This document shows positions 51,782 to 61,330 of a stretch of 63,233 nucleotides of DNA, in pieces. The notes beneath the pieces are model-generated. The model did not search any database. It was not told the origin of the DNA and saw only the letters and a program-made list of their open reading frames with translations. Position 1 is the stretch's first letter. Every line of letters begins with the position of its first letter. Position numbers and translations under genes: made by a program. The stretch is from positions 4,541 through 67,773 of the forward strand of contig DJLT01000092.1 of NCBI GenBank assembly GCA_002435145.1, read 5' to 3'. This DNA is from Neptuniibacter sp. UBA6509 (GTDB lineage Bacteria > Pseudomonadota > Gammaproteobacteria > Pseudomonadales > Balneatricaceae).

Positions 51782-52723
51782 ATGCAAAAAGGGCGTTCAA
51801 TGCGCGATTATGTCGCGCTTTCAGGTAAAGGGATGATGATGGGGGCGGCTGATGTTGTTCCTGGGGTATCTGGTGGTACGATTGCCTTTATGACAGGGAT
51901 ATACGAAGAGCTTATTTATTCGTTAAAACAGTGTGGACCTGCTGCACTGGTTAAGTTGTTTAAAGAAGGTCCCGCTGCGTTTTGGGCGCATGTTAATGGT
52001 ACATTTTTACTTACTTTGATTGCGGGTATATTTTTTAGCCTGCTGACCATATCACGTGTCGTGCTTTACTGGTTGACTGAATACCCTGAGTTATTATGGT
52101 CATTCTTTTTTGGGTTGATTTTTGCTTCTGTTTGGTCGGTTTGTCGGCATATCGAGCATTGGGATCGTAATACTTATACTTCATTCATGGTCGGGACTAT
52201 AGCGGCTTATCTAGTTACTTCGTTGGGTCCGACTTCGTTAGAACCAACGCCCCTCTTTATATTTTTGTCAGGTATGGTTGCTATTTGTGCCATGATTCTG
52301 CCGGGTATTTCAGGTAGTTTTATTTTGTTGTTACTGGGGATGTATGCCCCAGTTTTAATGGCAATTAAAAACCTAGAGTTTTTTACATTAGGTTTATTTG
52401 CTGCGGGCTGTATTATAGGTTTGTTAAGCTTTTCTCATGTATTAAGTTGGATGTTTAGTTCTTTTAAAACCGTTACGCTCTCTTTGTTGGGTGGTTTTAT
52501 GTTGGGTTCGCTTAATAAAGTATGGCCTTGGAAATATACAACGGCTTATACCATTAATCGGCATGGAGAAGAGGTCCCTCTCGTGCAGGAGAATATATCG
52601 CCGCTTTCTTTCGAGTCATTAACAGGCCAGCCGTCGTTTTTGCTTTATGCGATTGGCTTTATGTTATTGGGAGCTGCGATGGTATTTTTTATTGAAAAAA
52701 TAGGACGGAGGTCCGAGGTATAA
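51782..52723 (+). CDS. popT: DUF368 membrane protein, polyprenyl-phosphate transporter PopT
   Basis: 313 residues, about eight or more transmembrane segments. DUF368 signature: GAADVVPGVSGGTIAFMTGIYE near the N-terminus and its internal echo AMILPGISGSFILLLLGMY, both with a PG(V/I)SG core, indicating an inverted repeat. DUF368 proteins are reported to return undecaprenyl phosphate across the inner membrane for reuse. Sits between pcm and nlpD, an insertion relative to the common order. The family is certain; the substrate is inferred from studied relatives. Confidence 0.88.
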   Translation: MQKGRSMRDYVALSGKGMMMGAADVVPGVSGGTIAFMTGIYEELIYSLKQCGPAALVKLFKEGPAAFWAHVNGTFLLTLIAGIFFSLLTISRVVLYWLTEYPELLWSFFFGLIFASVWSVCRHIEHWDRNTYTSFMVGTIAAYLVTSLGPTSLEPTPLFIFLSGMVAICAMILPGISGSFILLLLGMYAPVLMAIKNLEFFTLGLFAAGCIIGLLSFSHVLSWMFSSFKTVTLSLLGGFMLGSLNKVWPWKYTTAYTINRHGEEVPLVQENISPLSFESLTGQPSFLLYAIGFMLLGAAMVFFIEKIGRRSEV

Positions 52724-52727
52724 TTCT

Positions 52728-53618
52728 GTGTGGGTGAAGTGTTGTACGGTGTTGTTGTTTGGTTGGCTGCTGACAGCATGCGGTGGAAATACCTATGCGC
52801 CGGTTAGTGACCGCTCGATGTCTGTACAATCTGACGCTGCACCTAGTGAATATATTGTAAGAAAAGGAGATACGCTTTATGCAATTGCCTTTCGATATGG
52901 TTTAGATTATCGAGAGCTGGCTGCGGCTAATAATATAAATGGTCAATATAGTATCTACCCTGGACAGCGTCTGGGGTTAATAGTTAAGAAGCCTTCTTCG
53001 GGTGGTACGTCTATCGTACGTGATGTTTCTACTCACTCTCCTAAGCCAATTATTGCTTCAACGCAGCATAAAGCACCCTCTAAATCTTCTGCACCTAAAG
53101 CCTCAGCTACAAATAAAGCTAGAACAGTGGCTCCTGTTACGGTTAAAGAAAAGCCAACAAGTGCACCTAAGCAATCTGCCTCAAGTAAAGCTACTACGCC
53201 TCCAGTTTCTGCTGCTAAGACCAAGGTTCAAACAAAACGCTCCTCTGTTATTGTCTGGAAGTGGCCTGTTTATGGTAATGTGATAGGTGGATTTAAAACA
53301 AAAGGTACTGTCAATAAAGGTATCAATATTGCTGGTAAAAAAGGTTTGGCTATTAAAGCTGCAGCTTCAGGCAAGGTTGTATATGCAGGAAATGGCCTTT
53401 TAGGCTACGGAAACTTGGTAATAGTTGATCATAATCAGCAATTTTTAAGTGCATATGCACATAATAGTCGTGTTTTAGTAAAAGAAAATGATATGGTTGA
53501 AACAGGACAGAAGATTGCTGAGATGGGAAATAGCGGTGCTGATCGTGTAATGCTTCACTTTGAAATACGGCGTGATGGTAAACCGGTTGACCCTCTGCGA
53601 TATCTTCCTAAGAGATAA
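52728..53618 (+). CDS. nlpD: Lipoprotein NlpD, LysM plus degenerate M23 domain
   Basis: Outer-membrane lipoprotein that activates septal amidase AmiC. 296 residues with a GTG start, preceded by a strong GGAGGTCCGAGG site at the end of popT. Lipobox LLTAC, LysM domain (YIVRKGDTLYAIAFRYGLDY, about 44-90), a low-complexity Ser/Thr/Ala/Lys/Pro linker (about 95-170) and a C-terminal M23 domain (about 178-292). The first zinc-ligand motif reads NKGINIAG where an active enzyme has HxGxD, so the domain should be catalytically dead, as in E. coli NlpD. Upstream of rpoS, whose promoter usually lies inside nlpD. Confidence 0.95.
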   Translation: MWVKCCTVLLFGWLLTACGGNTYAPVSDRSMSVQSDAAPSEYIVRKGDTLYAIAFRYGLDYRELAAANNINGQYSIYPGQRLGLIVKKPSSGGTSIVRDVSTHSPKPIIASTQHKAPSKSSAPKASATNKARTVAPVTVKEKPTSAPKQSASSKATTPPVSAAKTKVQTKRSSVIVWKWPVYGNVIGGFKTKGTVNKGINIAGKKGLAIKAAASGKVVYAGNGLLGYGNLVIVDHNQQFLSAYAHNSRVLVKENDMVETGQKIAEMGNSGADRVMLHFEIRRDGKPVDPLRYLPKR

Positions 53619-53675
53619 TAAAAAAACATAATAATAAAAATCGCTTAATAAAGTAGCACGGTTAAGGGATCACTT

Positions 53676-54725
53676 ATGGAAAATATGGATAACGACTGCA
53701 AAATGGATGTGCAGACTGTAGCTGTAGAAAATGAGGAGTGTAAAAAAGTTATTCAGAAAGATGAAGCTGAAGAGGGCAATTCTAAAAAGAAAGCGCCTGG
53801 CAAAAAGGCTTCAGGAAAAAAAGACTCTGAATTTCTGAACAGTGGTCGAGGTCGTGGCAGTATGGCCCATAAAGACCTATTGAATGCTAAAAACTTAGAT
53901 GCTACTCAGCTTTATTTGAATGAGATTGGCTTTTCGCCGTTGTTAAGTGCTGAAGAGGAAGTTTATTTCTCTCGCTTAGCCTTAAAAGGGGATGAGGCAG
54001 CGCGTAAGCGTATGATCGAAAGTAATTTAAGGCTGGTAGTTAAAATTGCTCGACGTTATATCAATCGCGGTTTAACCCTGCTCGATCTGATTGAAGAGGG
54101 CAATTTGGGTTTGATTCGTGCAGTAGAAAAGTTTGACCCCGAAAGAGGGTTTAGGTTTTCTACTTATGCCACATGGTGGATAAGGCAAACGATTGAGCGT
54201 GCGATAATGAATCAGACGCGTACCATTCGTCTGCCTATTCATGTTGTTAAAGAGTTAAATGTCTATCTGCGTGCCGCTCGCGAGCTTGCGCAGAAGCTTG
54301 ATCATGAGCCATCGTCTGAAGAGATCGCTGAACTGGTTGATAAGCCAGTTGAGAATGTTGAACGAATGTTAGGGCTTAATGAGCGAGTGGCTTCTGTCGA
54401 TACCCCTATGGGGAAAGATTCAGATAAGTCTTTGCTTGATACTATTCCTGATACCGTCTCTTCTGACCCTGCTTCTTTGCTGCAAAATTCAAATATCAGT
54501 GGTAATTTGGATAAGTGGCTTGATGCATTGCCTGAAAAGCATGCGGAAGTTTTATCTCGCCGTTTTGGGCTGAGGGGATATGAGATGAGTACGCTTGAAG
54601 AGGTTGGGCGCGAAATAGGGCTAACCCGAGAGCGTGTACGTCAGATCCAGGTGGAAGCCTTAAGAAAACTCCGTGATATCGTCGAGAAAAATGGCCTGAG
54701 TGGAGAAGATCTATTTCAGTCGTAG
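53676..54725 (+). CDS. rpoS: RNA polymerase sigma factor RpoS
   Basis: Stationary-phase/general stress sigma factor, 349 residues. Region 1.2 ([17 protein letters not shown]), region 2 ([54 protein letters not shown]), region 3 and region 4 HTH ([21 protein letters not shown]). The first 65 residues are longer than usual and carry a lysine-rich patch ([14 protein letters not shown]). A symmetrical terminator closes the gene. Confidence 0.97.
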   Translation: MENMDNDCKMDVQTVAVENEECKKVIQKDEAEEGNSKKKAPGKKASGKKDSEFLNSGRGRGSMAHKDLLNAKNLDATQLYLNEIGFSPLLSAEEEVYFSRLALKGDEAARKRMIESNLRLVVKIARRYINRGLTLLDLIEEGNLGLIRAVEKFDPERGFRFSTYATWWIRQTIERAIMNQTRTIRLPIHVVKELNVYLRAARELAQKLDHEPSSEEIAELVDKPVENVERMLGLNERVASVDTPMGKDSDKSLLDTIPDTVSSDPASLLQNSNISGNLDKWLDALPEKHAEVLSRRFGLRGYEMSTLEEVGREIGLTRERVRQIQVEALRKLRDIVEKNGLSGEDLFQS

Positions 54726-54740
54726 CCGTCTTTTGAAATA

Positions 54741-54767
54741 AAAAAACCGCCTTCAGGCGGTTTTTTT
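54741..54767. terminator. Bidirectional terminator between rpoS and mutS
   Basis: AAAAAACCGCC TTCA GGCGGTTTTTTT: the A-run and T-run flank a perfect GC stem, so it works in both directions. It lies 15 bases after rpoS and 5 bases beyond the mutS stop. Confidence 0.92.
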
Positions 54768-54772
54768 ATTTG

Positions 54773-57355
54773 TCATACGAGTGTTTTTAATTGGTAAATA
54801 ATATCAAGGGCTTGTCGAGGAGATAGCTCGTCAGGAGATATTTTTTTTAGTTCTTTAACCGCTTTATGAGTTGGTTGGGAAAACATATCATTTTGCACCG
54901 GAGGAGGCGGACTGGTGAGTTGAGCCGCAACGGTGACGTCTTGTTCTAACTGTAATAGTTTTGCTTTGGCTTGCTGGATAACTTGAATAGGAACCCCTGC
55001 AAGTTGTGCGACCTGTAATCCATAGCTTTGACTGGCAGGGCCTTCTTTTACCTCATGTAAGAATACGATGTGGTCATTATGTTCTACAGCGGTTAAATGC
55101 ACATTAAAGACGCTAGCTATTTGTTCTGGAAGGCTAGTGAGTTCAAAGTAATGGGTAGCAAATAGGGTGAAAGCGCAGGTTTCTCTTGCTAGGCTTTCAG
55201 CGCAAGCCCAAGCGAGCGAAAGACCATCAAAAGTACTGGTGCCACGACCTACTTCATCCATCAATACAAGGCTTCGAGCAGTTGCATTGTGCATAATGTT
55301 GGCTGTTTCAGTCATCTCAACCATGAATGTCGAGCGGCCGCCGGCTAAATCGTCAGAGGAGCCCATGCGGGTAAATATTCGGTCTACTATTCCAATCGTT
55401 GCCGCGCTTGCAGGAACGTAGCTCCCAATATGAGCTAAAAGAGTGATAAGTGCCGCCTGACGCATATAGGTGGATTTACCACCCATGTTGGGTCCGGTGA
55501 TAATCAGCATTTTTCGTTCAGAATCTAAATCTAGATCATTCGAAACAAATGGGTCGTCTAATACATTTTCTACTACGGGATGGCGGCCGCGTTGTATCTT
55601 AATTTGCGGCTCTTCCGTTAGGGTTGGAGGTACGTAATCCAGAGTAGATGCACGTTCTGATAAATTATTTAATACATCTAGTTCTGCGGTAGCCGCAGCA
55701 GAATCTTGCAGCTCTGAAAGCTCTGCCGCTAGTGTTTCCAGCAGCTCATCATAAAGTGCCTTTTCGCGACTTAATGCACGGCTTTTTGCTGAAAGCGCTT
55801 TATCTTCAAATTCTTTCAGTTCAGGCGTTATATAGCGTTCAGCATTTTTTAGAGTCTGTCTTCGGACATATTCCGCAGGTAGCTCTGCTTTTTGCGCTTT
55901 GCCGATTTCTATAAAGTATCCATGGACTCTATTGTAGCCAACCTTAAGTGTGGAAATGCCGGTACGCTCACGCTCACGCTGTTCAAGCTCAATTAAATAG
56001 GCGCCCGCGTTCTCGCTTAACCCGCGAAGTTCGTCGAGTTCGCTATCAAAACCTGTCGCGATGACGCCACCGTCTCGAATAATCACAGGTGGATTGTCGA
56101 TGATAGCTCTATTCAACAAGTCGGATAGAATTGGGAATTCGGTAATACTTGTTGCAAGCTCGGCGAGTAGTGGGCTTGTGGTACTTTTTAACTTTTTTTG
56201 TAAGTTAGGCAGTATTGATAGCGCATTTTTTAGTCTTTCTAAATCACGTGGGCGTGCTGATCTTAGAGCTATGCGGGCTAAGATTCGCTCGCTGTCACCA
56301 ATGTTTTTTAAATCAGTTTCAAAGTCTTCGTATCGGTAATCTTCCTGTAGCCACTGAATTGAAACCTGCCGGGCTAGAAGAGTGCTTCGGTTCTGTAGGG
56401 GGCGATGTAACCAGCGCCTAAGTAGACGACTGCCCATGGATGTTCTGCAGCGATCTATGACTTTGGCAAGGGTGTTATCAAATCCGCCTGAGAGGTTTTG
56501 GTCTATCTCGAGGTTTTTTCGAGTTGATGCGTCGAGTGCTACAAAGTCGTCATGTTGCTCAACCTGAATACGACGAATATGCGGTAAAGCAGTTCTTTGC
56601 GTGTCTTTTGCGTATTGAAGTAAGCAGCCTGCAGATGTGAGGGCTAAGTGATATTGCTCACAGCCAAACCCGCTAAGATCTTTAACTTTGAATTGTTGGC
56701 ACAAAAGGTTATTTGCTGTATCTGTCTCAAAGTGCCAAGGGGCTTGAGGTCGGAGGCTTTTATGGCTTCCTAGAAGTTCACCGATATTTAAGTCTTCATT
56801 ATATAAAATTTCTGATGGCTTTAGGCGCTCAATTTCACTAAGCAGAGTATCTTCAGTATCGACTTCAAGTAAGCTAAAGCGACCGGAGGCGATATCCAGA
56901 ATCGCTATGCCGAATGCTTGATCGGCAGCGTTAATAGCGATTAAAAAATTATCACGGTTTTCATCTAATAAGGCTTCATCACTTATAGTGCCGGGGGTAA
57001 TAATGCGAGCAACAGCGCGTTCTACTGGGCCTTTGCTTGTTGCGGGATCCCCAATTTGCTCACAAATAACAACTGATTCGCCAGCTCGGACTATTTTTCC
57101 TACATATGCCTCAGCTGCATGGTAAGGGATGCCTGCCATTGGAATAGGCTCGCCTGCCGATTTTCCTCTAGCGGTTAGCGAAATATCAAGCAGCTCAGAG
57201 GCCTTTTTAGCATCGTCAAAAAAGAGTTCATAAAAGTCACCCATGCGATAGAAAACAAGCTGATTGGGATGCTTGGCTTTAATGCGAAGGTACTGCTGCA
57301 TCATAGGTGTGTGAGGCGATTTGTTAGCTTTTGTTTTATCTGGTTTTTTTGCCAT
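54773..57355 (-). CDS. mutS: DNA mismatch repair protein MutS
   Basis: Recognises mismatches and starts methyl-directed repair. 860 residues. Mismatch-contact motif GDFYELF near the N-terminus, Walker [14 protein letters not shown], Walker B region [16 protein letters not shown] and signature ATHYFELT, plus the C-terminal tetramer/beta-clamp region. It faces rpoS (convergent) with a shared terminator. In pseudomonads a fdxA gene usually lies between rpoS and mutS; none is here. Upstream, where cinA-recA commonly lies, the integrative element begins. Confidence 0.97.
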   Translation of the reverse strand: MAKKPDKTKANKSPHTPMMQQYLRIKAKHPNQLVFYRMGDFYELFFDDAKKASELLDISLTARGKSAGEPIPMAGIPYHAAEAYVGKIVRAGESVVICEQIGDPATSKGPVERAVARIITPGTISDEALLDENRDNFLIAINAADQAFGIAILDIASGRFSLLEVDTEDTLLSEIERLKPSEILYNEDLNIGELLGSHKSLRPQAPWHFETDTANNLLCQQFKVKDLSGFGCEQYHLALTSAGCLLQYAKDTQRTALPHIRRIQVEQHDDFVALDASTRKNLEIDQNLSGGFDNTLAKVIDRCRTSMGSRLLRRWLHRPLQNRSTLLARQVSIQWLQEDYRYEDFETDLKNIGDSERILARIALRSARPRDLERLKNALSILPNLQKKLKSTTSPLLAELATSITEFPILSDLLNRAIIDNPPVIIRDGGVIATGFDSELDELRGLSENAGAYLIELEQRERERTGISTLKVGYNRVHGYFIEIGKAQKAELPAEYVRRQTLKNAERYITPELKEFEDKALSAKSRALSREKALYDELLETLAAELSELQDSAAATAELDVLNNLSERASTLDYVPPTLTEEPQIKIQRGRHPVVENVLDDPFVSNDLDLDSERKMLIITGPNMGGKSTYMRQAALITLLAHIGSYVPASAATIGIVDRIFTRMGSSDDLAGGRSTFMVEMTETANIMHNATARSLVLMDEVGRGTSTFDGLSLAWACAESLARETCAFTLFATHYFELTSLPEQIASVFNVHLTAVEHNDHIVFLHEVKEGPASQSYGLQVAQLAGVPIQVIQQAKAKLLQLEQDVTVAAQLTSPPPPVQNDMFSQPTHKAVKELKKISPDELSPRQALDIIYQLKTLV

Positions 57356-57455
57356 TTTCTATAATAACCTGCTGAACTATAACTATTTATTTGTTTTTTG
57401 TTGTCTGGCTTAGTTCAATAAGAACCAATAAAACACATTAGATGCTAAATAAAAA

Positions 57456-57486
57456 GTGTAGCTTTTGGTGTAGCTTTTTTGGTGTT
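57456..57486. repeat. Tandem GTGTAGCTTTT repeats in front of the integrase
   Basis: GTGTAGCTTTT occurs at 57456-57466 and again at 57468-57478, 12 bases apart, with a partial third copy (GGTGTTATAG) at 57481. They lie between mutS and the integrase start, at the inner edge of the island. Such 10-12 base direct repeats are typical of integrase arm-type or excisionase sites; that reading is inference. Confidence 0.45.
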
Positions 57487-57599
57487 ATAGTTTTGTTGAA
57501 ACTTTAGTTTCTCAAAAGCTATATTTTTTCGTGTCTGATAAGCCTGTATGGGCCAAGGAGATTGCTATCCGACGCATCTCCAACTAAAGCGATTAAACA

Positions 57600-58955
57600 A
57601 TGCAGAATACCAAAACTATGTCTAAACCACTATCAGCAAGAGCTGTTGAAACAATGAAGCCGGGAGATCCGGTTAAGATAGATGCCGGTGAAAACTCTGG
57701 TTTGAGAGTTACGTGCGGTAAGACCGGTACAAAGACTTTTATATACCGCTATAAAAGTCCTGAAACGGGAAAATTAAGACAGGTATCTATTGGGCGCTAT
57801 CCCCAGGTGAGCCTCTCTGAAGCGCGTATGGAGCTTCAGAGATTGAAAGGCCTTAGAAGGGGAGGTATTTGCCCGAAAGCTGAGGCAATTAGAAATAAAG
57901 AAATTGCACGACGGGAGGCTGAGGATAAAGCTAAAGAGCAAAGGGAGGCAGATTTCACCGTTACTGATCTGGTTGAAGCCTATTTGACTGAAGTTATAGA
58001 AGACCGTTTTATTAAAGATCCTCACAACCCAGAAGTGAAGAAGAAGGTGCCTGGAGCTAGAAAGCTTAAAGGTCAGTCTGAAACTCGGCGGACGCTCTAC
58101 GGTGATGCAGTCAGATGCTTGGGAGGGATTTCTGCGAGTAAAGTTACCAGAAAACTGGTCACAGACATGGTTATGTCGATTGTGGATCGTGGGGCTAATG
58201 TACAGGCAGGTAATGTGCTCAGAGAGTTAACAGCTGCCTATGACTACTCAATAGGTCTTGGCCGTTTGGGTGATGAGTTTGCAAACCCAGCTCTCTTGGC
58301 GAAATCTAGCTTGAAGCAAGCTCGTGTGCGTTTGACCTCAAAAAGGGGGAGGAGGGTTCTGTCGGATAAGGAGCTAGCTTTGGTTTTAAAATGGATTCCG
58401 GGGTCTGGTTTCTCTACTACCCAGAAAAATGTTCTTCACTTCACTTTATGGACTGGATGCCGGACGGGAGAAGTCTGTAACGCAGAGTGGAAAGACATTG
58501 ATCTGGTAAAGGGGGTTTGGCATTTGCGTGATTCAAAGAATGGGGCTGAGCGACATGTACAGCTTTCCCAGCAGGCGATTAACTTTCTTAAAGGTTTAGA
58601 GCTGGTGTCGGACACCTATCTCTTTCCGTCTACCCGAACAAAATTGCCGATACAGCAAAAATCTCTTACTGAAACGAAATGGCATCTTAAGAACCCAGAT
58701 AAAGTTAAAAATGGTCAGCGTTATAAGTCACACCAATTATGGCTTCAGGGAATGGAAGACTGGTCTCCTCATGATCTGCGTCGAACGGTTAGAACAGGCC
58801 TGTCTAGATTGGGGTGCCCTAGTGAAGTGGCTGAGGCGATATTGGGTCACTCAAAAAAAGGAATTGAGGGTACCTATGATCTCCACAAATATGAAAGAGA
58901 GTGTGGTGTTTGGTTGCAAAATTGGGCTGATCACTTGGAAGGGGTGGTCGCCTGA
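57600..58955 (+). CDS. int: Tyrosine-type site-specific integrase (DUF4102 N-terminal)
   Basis: 451-residue P4-type integrase. N-terminal arm-binding DUF4102 domain (LSARAVETMKPGDPVKIDAG to SLSEARMELQRL, about 8-95), SAM-like core-binding domain (about 118-240) and catalytic domain (260-440). Catalytic residues: R288 in TGCRTGE, H391xxR394 in HDLRR, H in LGHS and Y426 in GTYDLHKY, so it should be active. ATG 57618 (MSKPLSARA) is an alternative start; neither has a clear ribosome binding site. Reads into a 16-bp hairpin that separates it from the convergent cargo genes. Confidence 0.93.
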   Translation: MQNTKTMSKPLSARAVETMKPGDPVKIDAGENSGLRVTCGKTGTKTFIYRYKSPETGKLRQVSIGRYPQVSLSEARMELQRLKGLRRGGICPKAEAIRNKEIARREAEDKAKEQREADFTVTDLVEAYLTEVIEDRFIKDPHNPEVKKKVPGARKLKGQSETRRTLYGDAVRCLGGISASKVTRKLVTDMVMSIVDRGANVQAGNVLRELTAAYDYSIGLGRLGDEFANPALLAKSSLKQARVRLTSKRGRRVLSDKELALVLKWIPGSGFSTTQKNVLHFTLWTGCRTGEVCNAEWKDIDLVKGVWHLRDSKNGAERHVQLSQQAINFLKGLELVSDTYLFPSTRTKLPIQQKSLTETKWHLKNPDKVKNGQRYKSHQLWLQGMEDWSPHDLRRTVRTGLSRLGCPSEVAEAILGHSKKGIEGTYDLHKYERECGVWLQNWADHLEGVVA

Positions 58956-59146
58956 CTTACCATTTGGAAAATTGATAAAATTCGGAGTGGTGGGGTACAG
59001 TCACTGTGACGTCAACTAATCAACATCTGGCTTCTTTAGATGGTGAAAGCGCGGGATCTTTTTTGGGAATTTAACGCTTTCAGGCTAGCTCATATTCTTC
59101 AAGCTTGAAAGTTTGATTGTTTATTTTCTGGTTGCTCGCTGGATAC

Positions 59147-59184
59147 AGCGGCTATTTTAACTATAAGTAGTTAAAATAGCCGCT
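59147..59184. terminator. Perfect 16-bp inverted repeat between integrase and DUF3987 gene
   Basis: AGCGGCTATTTTAACT (59147-59162) and its exact reverse complement (59169-59184) flank a six-base loop ATAAGT. It lies 192 bases after int and 20 bases after the stop of the opposing DUF3987 gene. It is best read as a bidirectional hairpin terminator, though it lacks a T-run. The rest of the 248-base gap shows nothing else convincing. Confidence 0.6.
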
Positions 59185-59203
59185 ACTTCGCTGAATTAAC
59201 CAG

Positions 59204-60958
59204 TTAGAATAGAGGTAATGGGCGAAGTGGAGTCCCATCACTAGTACAGCTTGGACGGCGAAAGTTAGGTAAAAGGTCAATGTAAATTTTCCCCTTTCCT
59301 TGCTGCCGAATTTCTTCTACCAAGGCGATGGTACCTTGTTGGTATAGGATTCGAAGTGCCTGATTCAAACGCTCTGAATTCTTCAGAGGGCCGCATTGTC
59401 TTATCCTATTCCGGCGTACATGTCGTTCCTCAAAATAAATTTCATGGGCCTGCCGGTTCTGAACAGGGATATACATATTTTCATACAAGTATTTATATAA
59501 GCGCTGTGCATCCTGCTTATCTTGGGGTAGTGGAACAAAGCAATTCATAAAATCTTGAGAGCATAGAAGGCATAAGTGAATTGCTAGATTAAGTGTTTTT
59601 GCTGAAATATTATCTGTGCCAAACTCAATCGCATGAAATACTGCAGCTAGCCGTAATACGTTTTCGGGTAGTTTTGAAGCGTGATCCGTTGCTGATTGGT
59701 AGTAACCTCCTGGGCTCATCTTTTGCTCCACATCATTGGCAAACTGCAACCAAATATGAGCTGCTTCTTGGTCAAGCTTGAGAACATGCCTTTCGAAATT
59801 AGGATCTGAAAGCGCCTTGAATAATTCAAGGAGCATACTTATCAAACGCCAAGTTAATCTATCCAGCTTCTTAGTTTTGTGGTTAACGGCAAAAACAGGT
59901 CTGTTGCCGATGGAGCTATTAGGATACGTAAAAATTGCTCTTGCGAAATAGCCAGAGTTTCGTAATTCTACGAATCGTTTATCTATGATTTTCTTTAGTA
60001 CATCAGGTTGTATCATCAAGGAGGTTGACAAGCGAGCATCCTGTAACAAGTAGCTCGGTCTTGACATGCGAGTTACATGGATATCTGCACCATCCCATAG
60101 TTTATTAAGAAATGGCATGGACTTCATGTTAGTATCATCGAGAACTTTAGCCCCTTCGCTGGTTATAATGCTTGCTACTGGGAAGTTTTCATTTAGGCTC
60201 TGCAGTAAAGCATCGATTGTAAAGTCATCGTGTATAATTGTCAGATAGGGTGTTATTTTAGGTTTGCAAGCTAAATGAGCTTGATAAGCTGTTTTTTCTT
60301 CAAAAGCGTCTCCTTTTTTTTGAGCCTTCGATAATTTGCGCCGGAGATTTGTTTTCTCTGTATTCCAAAGCTCAATCTCGGTGGAGTAATTCTGATTCAT
60401 CTTCCTAATTATTTTATTAACCACTTTCACAAATACCGAGACAAAACGAGTGAAAAGCTTCTCGACGGTCGTTTTTCGTTCACCAGACGAAGCAGCAATT
60501 AGTGAATTTATAATCAATGGGTGTGTTGACCCTAATGGAGACTCAACAACGAATAAACCTTGTGCAACTGTCGCACAAACGGGCTTTATAACACTTGCAA
60601 TCAGTCGGCCAGGTGCTTGAGTAATAATGGCGGCTTCTTTTATTGCTTCCCAGATCATCTCTAAGTGCTCGAACTGTCGACCGTCAATGTCCATCAGATT
60701 TTGAAGTTGAGTAAGCATGGGAGGGGACCCATAATTTGTGCGCTTTCTTTGGCAGTCATAACCCTTCTGAGTCTGTAATTGATCAAAATGATGCTTATCA
60801 TCTGTATTGTTTTTATTACTCGCTTGATCTTGGCTCTCAGCGTTGTAATGCTCATGACCCACTTCATGCAGAAAGTCGGGCCCCAGTTCGGTCTTAATTG
60901 CTGCGAAGATCTCTTCAATATCAAATACAGAAGGATCAAATTCTTTATTAAACTTCAT
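59204..60958 (-). CDS. DUF3987 (YfjI-like) ATPase-like protein of the element
   Basis: 584 residues from ATG 60958: GGAGG lies 7 bases upstream, while the earlier ATG at 60964 is too close. The N-terminal 90 residues are variable and polar (NKNNTDDKHHFDQ). The DUF3987 domain then carries the P-loop-like SSGERKTT (158-164), with Arg where normal Walker A has Gly, a coiled coil (about 190-225) and ITPYLTIIHDDFTIDALLQ, a Walker B-like strand. Family members occur in satellites and integrative elements beside AlpA and are thought to act in replication (primase/helicase loading), unproven. Its ATG overlaps the AlpA-like stop (TAATG). Confidence 0.75.
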   Translation of the reverse strand: MKFNKEFDPSVFDIEEIFAAIKTELGPDFLHEVGHEHYNAESQDQASNKNNTDDKHHFDQLQTQKGYDCQRKRTNYGSPPMLTQLQNLMDIDGRQFEHLEMIWEAIKEAAIITQAPGRLIASVIKPVCATVAQGLFVVESPLGSTHPLIINSLIAASSGERKTTVEKLFTRFVSVFVKVVNKIIRKMNQNYSTEIELWNTEKTNLRRKLSKAQKKGDAFEEKTAYQAHLACKPKITPYLTIIHDDFTIDALLQSLNENFPVASIITSEGAKVLDDTNMKSMPFLNKLWDGADIHVTRMSRPSYLLQDARLSTSLMIQPDVLKKIIDKRFVELRNSGYFARAIFTYPNSSIGNRPVFAVNHKTKKLDRLTWRLISMLLELFKALSDPNFERHVLKLDQEAAHIWLQFANDVEQKMSPGGYYQSATDHASKLPENVLRLAAVFHAIEFGTDNISAKTLNLAIHLCLLCSQDFMNCFVPLPQDKQDAQRLYKYLYENMYIPVQNRQAHEIYFEERHVRRNRIRQCGPLKNSERLNQALRILYQQGTIALVEEIRQQGKGKIYIDLLPNFRRPSCTSDGTPLRPLPLF

Positions 60959-61221
60959 TAGCATACCTCCGAACGATGGTTTACTGCCCATTCTGAAACT
61001 TCTTTTCGGCTGAAGCGGATGCATCGAGGGGAAAGGTAAATAGCTAAATTAGCAAACTCCTGCTTATATCGAGGTGATCTTTTATTACGCCAATCGTGTC
61101 CAGTGCTGAGAGCAATCCCCAGAGATTCACAAACCTCTTTGAAGCTTGCTAGGTCAGACAGCGATCGAGAACGAGTCGTTACATTTGAATTTTTATTTAA
61201 GTTATCAAAAGATTGATTCAT
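60958..61221 (-). CDS. AlpA-like helix-turn-helix protein
   Basis: 87 residues from ATG 61221, with GGAG and AGGA upstream. The MerR/excisionase-type winged HTH has SLGIALSTGHDWRNKRSPRY followed by the wing LSPRCIRFSRKEVSEWAVNH, which matches the AlpA layout (recognition helix, then a beta hairpin ending in EVxxW). AlpA proteins activate integrase/excision genes of CP4-57-type elements. Coupled to the DUF3987 gene through TAATG. A GC hairpin precedes it, separating it from the 377-residue gene upstream. Confidence 0.65.
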   Translation of the reverse strand: MNQSFDNLNKNSNVTTRSRSLSDLASFKEVCESLGIALSTGHDWRNKRSPRYKQEFANLAIYLSPRCIRFSRKEVSEWAVNHRSEVC

Positions 61222-61296
61222 TCCTATGAACTCCATTGTTGTTGGATTGGTATGAATCAGGCTATAGAAAAAGATGGAATTAGCAGGGTGTAAAGT

Positions 61297-61313
61297 GGGG
61301 GGCAATTTCCCCC
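61297..61313 (-). terminator. G6/C5 hairpin upstream of the AlpA-like gene
   Basis: Six G and five C around CAATTT form a short GC-only stem in the 109-base gap between the 377-residue gene and the AlpA-like gene. On the minus strand it is followed by ACTTTA, a weak tail. It may end the upstream transcript or structure the AlpA leader. Confidence 0.4.
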
Positions 61314-61330
61314 ATATGCTAACTCTATGA

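Noticed and set aside
57560-57592. Possible tRNA 3' end or attachment site (GGAGAT ... ATCTCC inverted repeat before int)
   Set aside because: The repeat looks like an acceptor stem, but there is no T-loop (GGTTCGA) and the enclosed sequence is far too short for a tRNA. It may be a core attachment palindrome, which cannot be judged without the other end.
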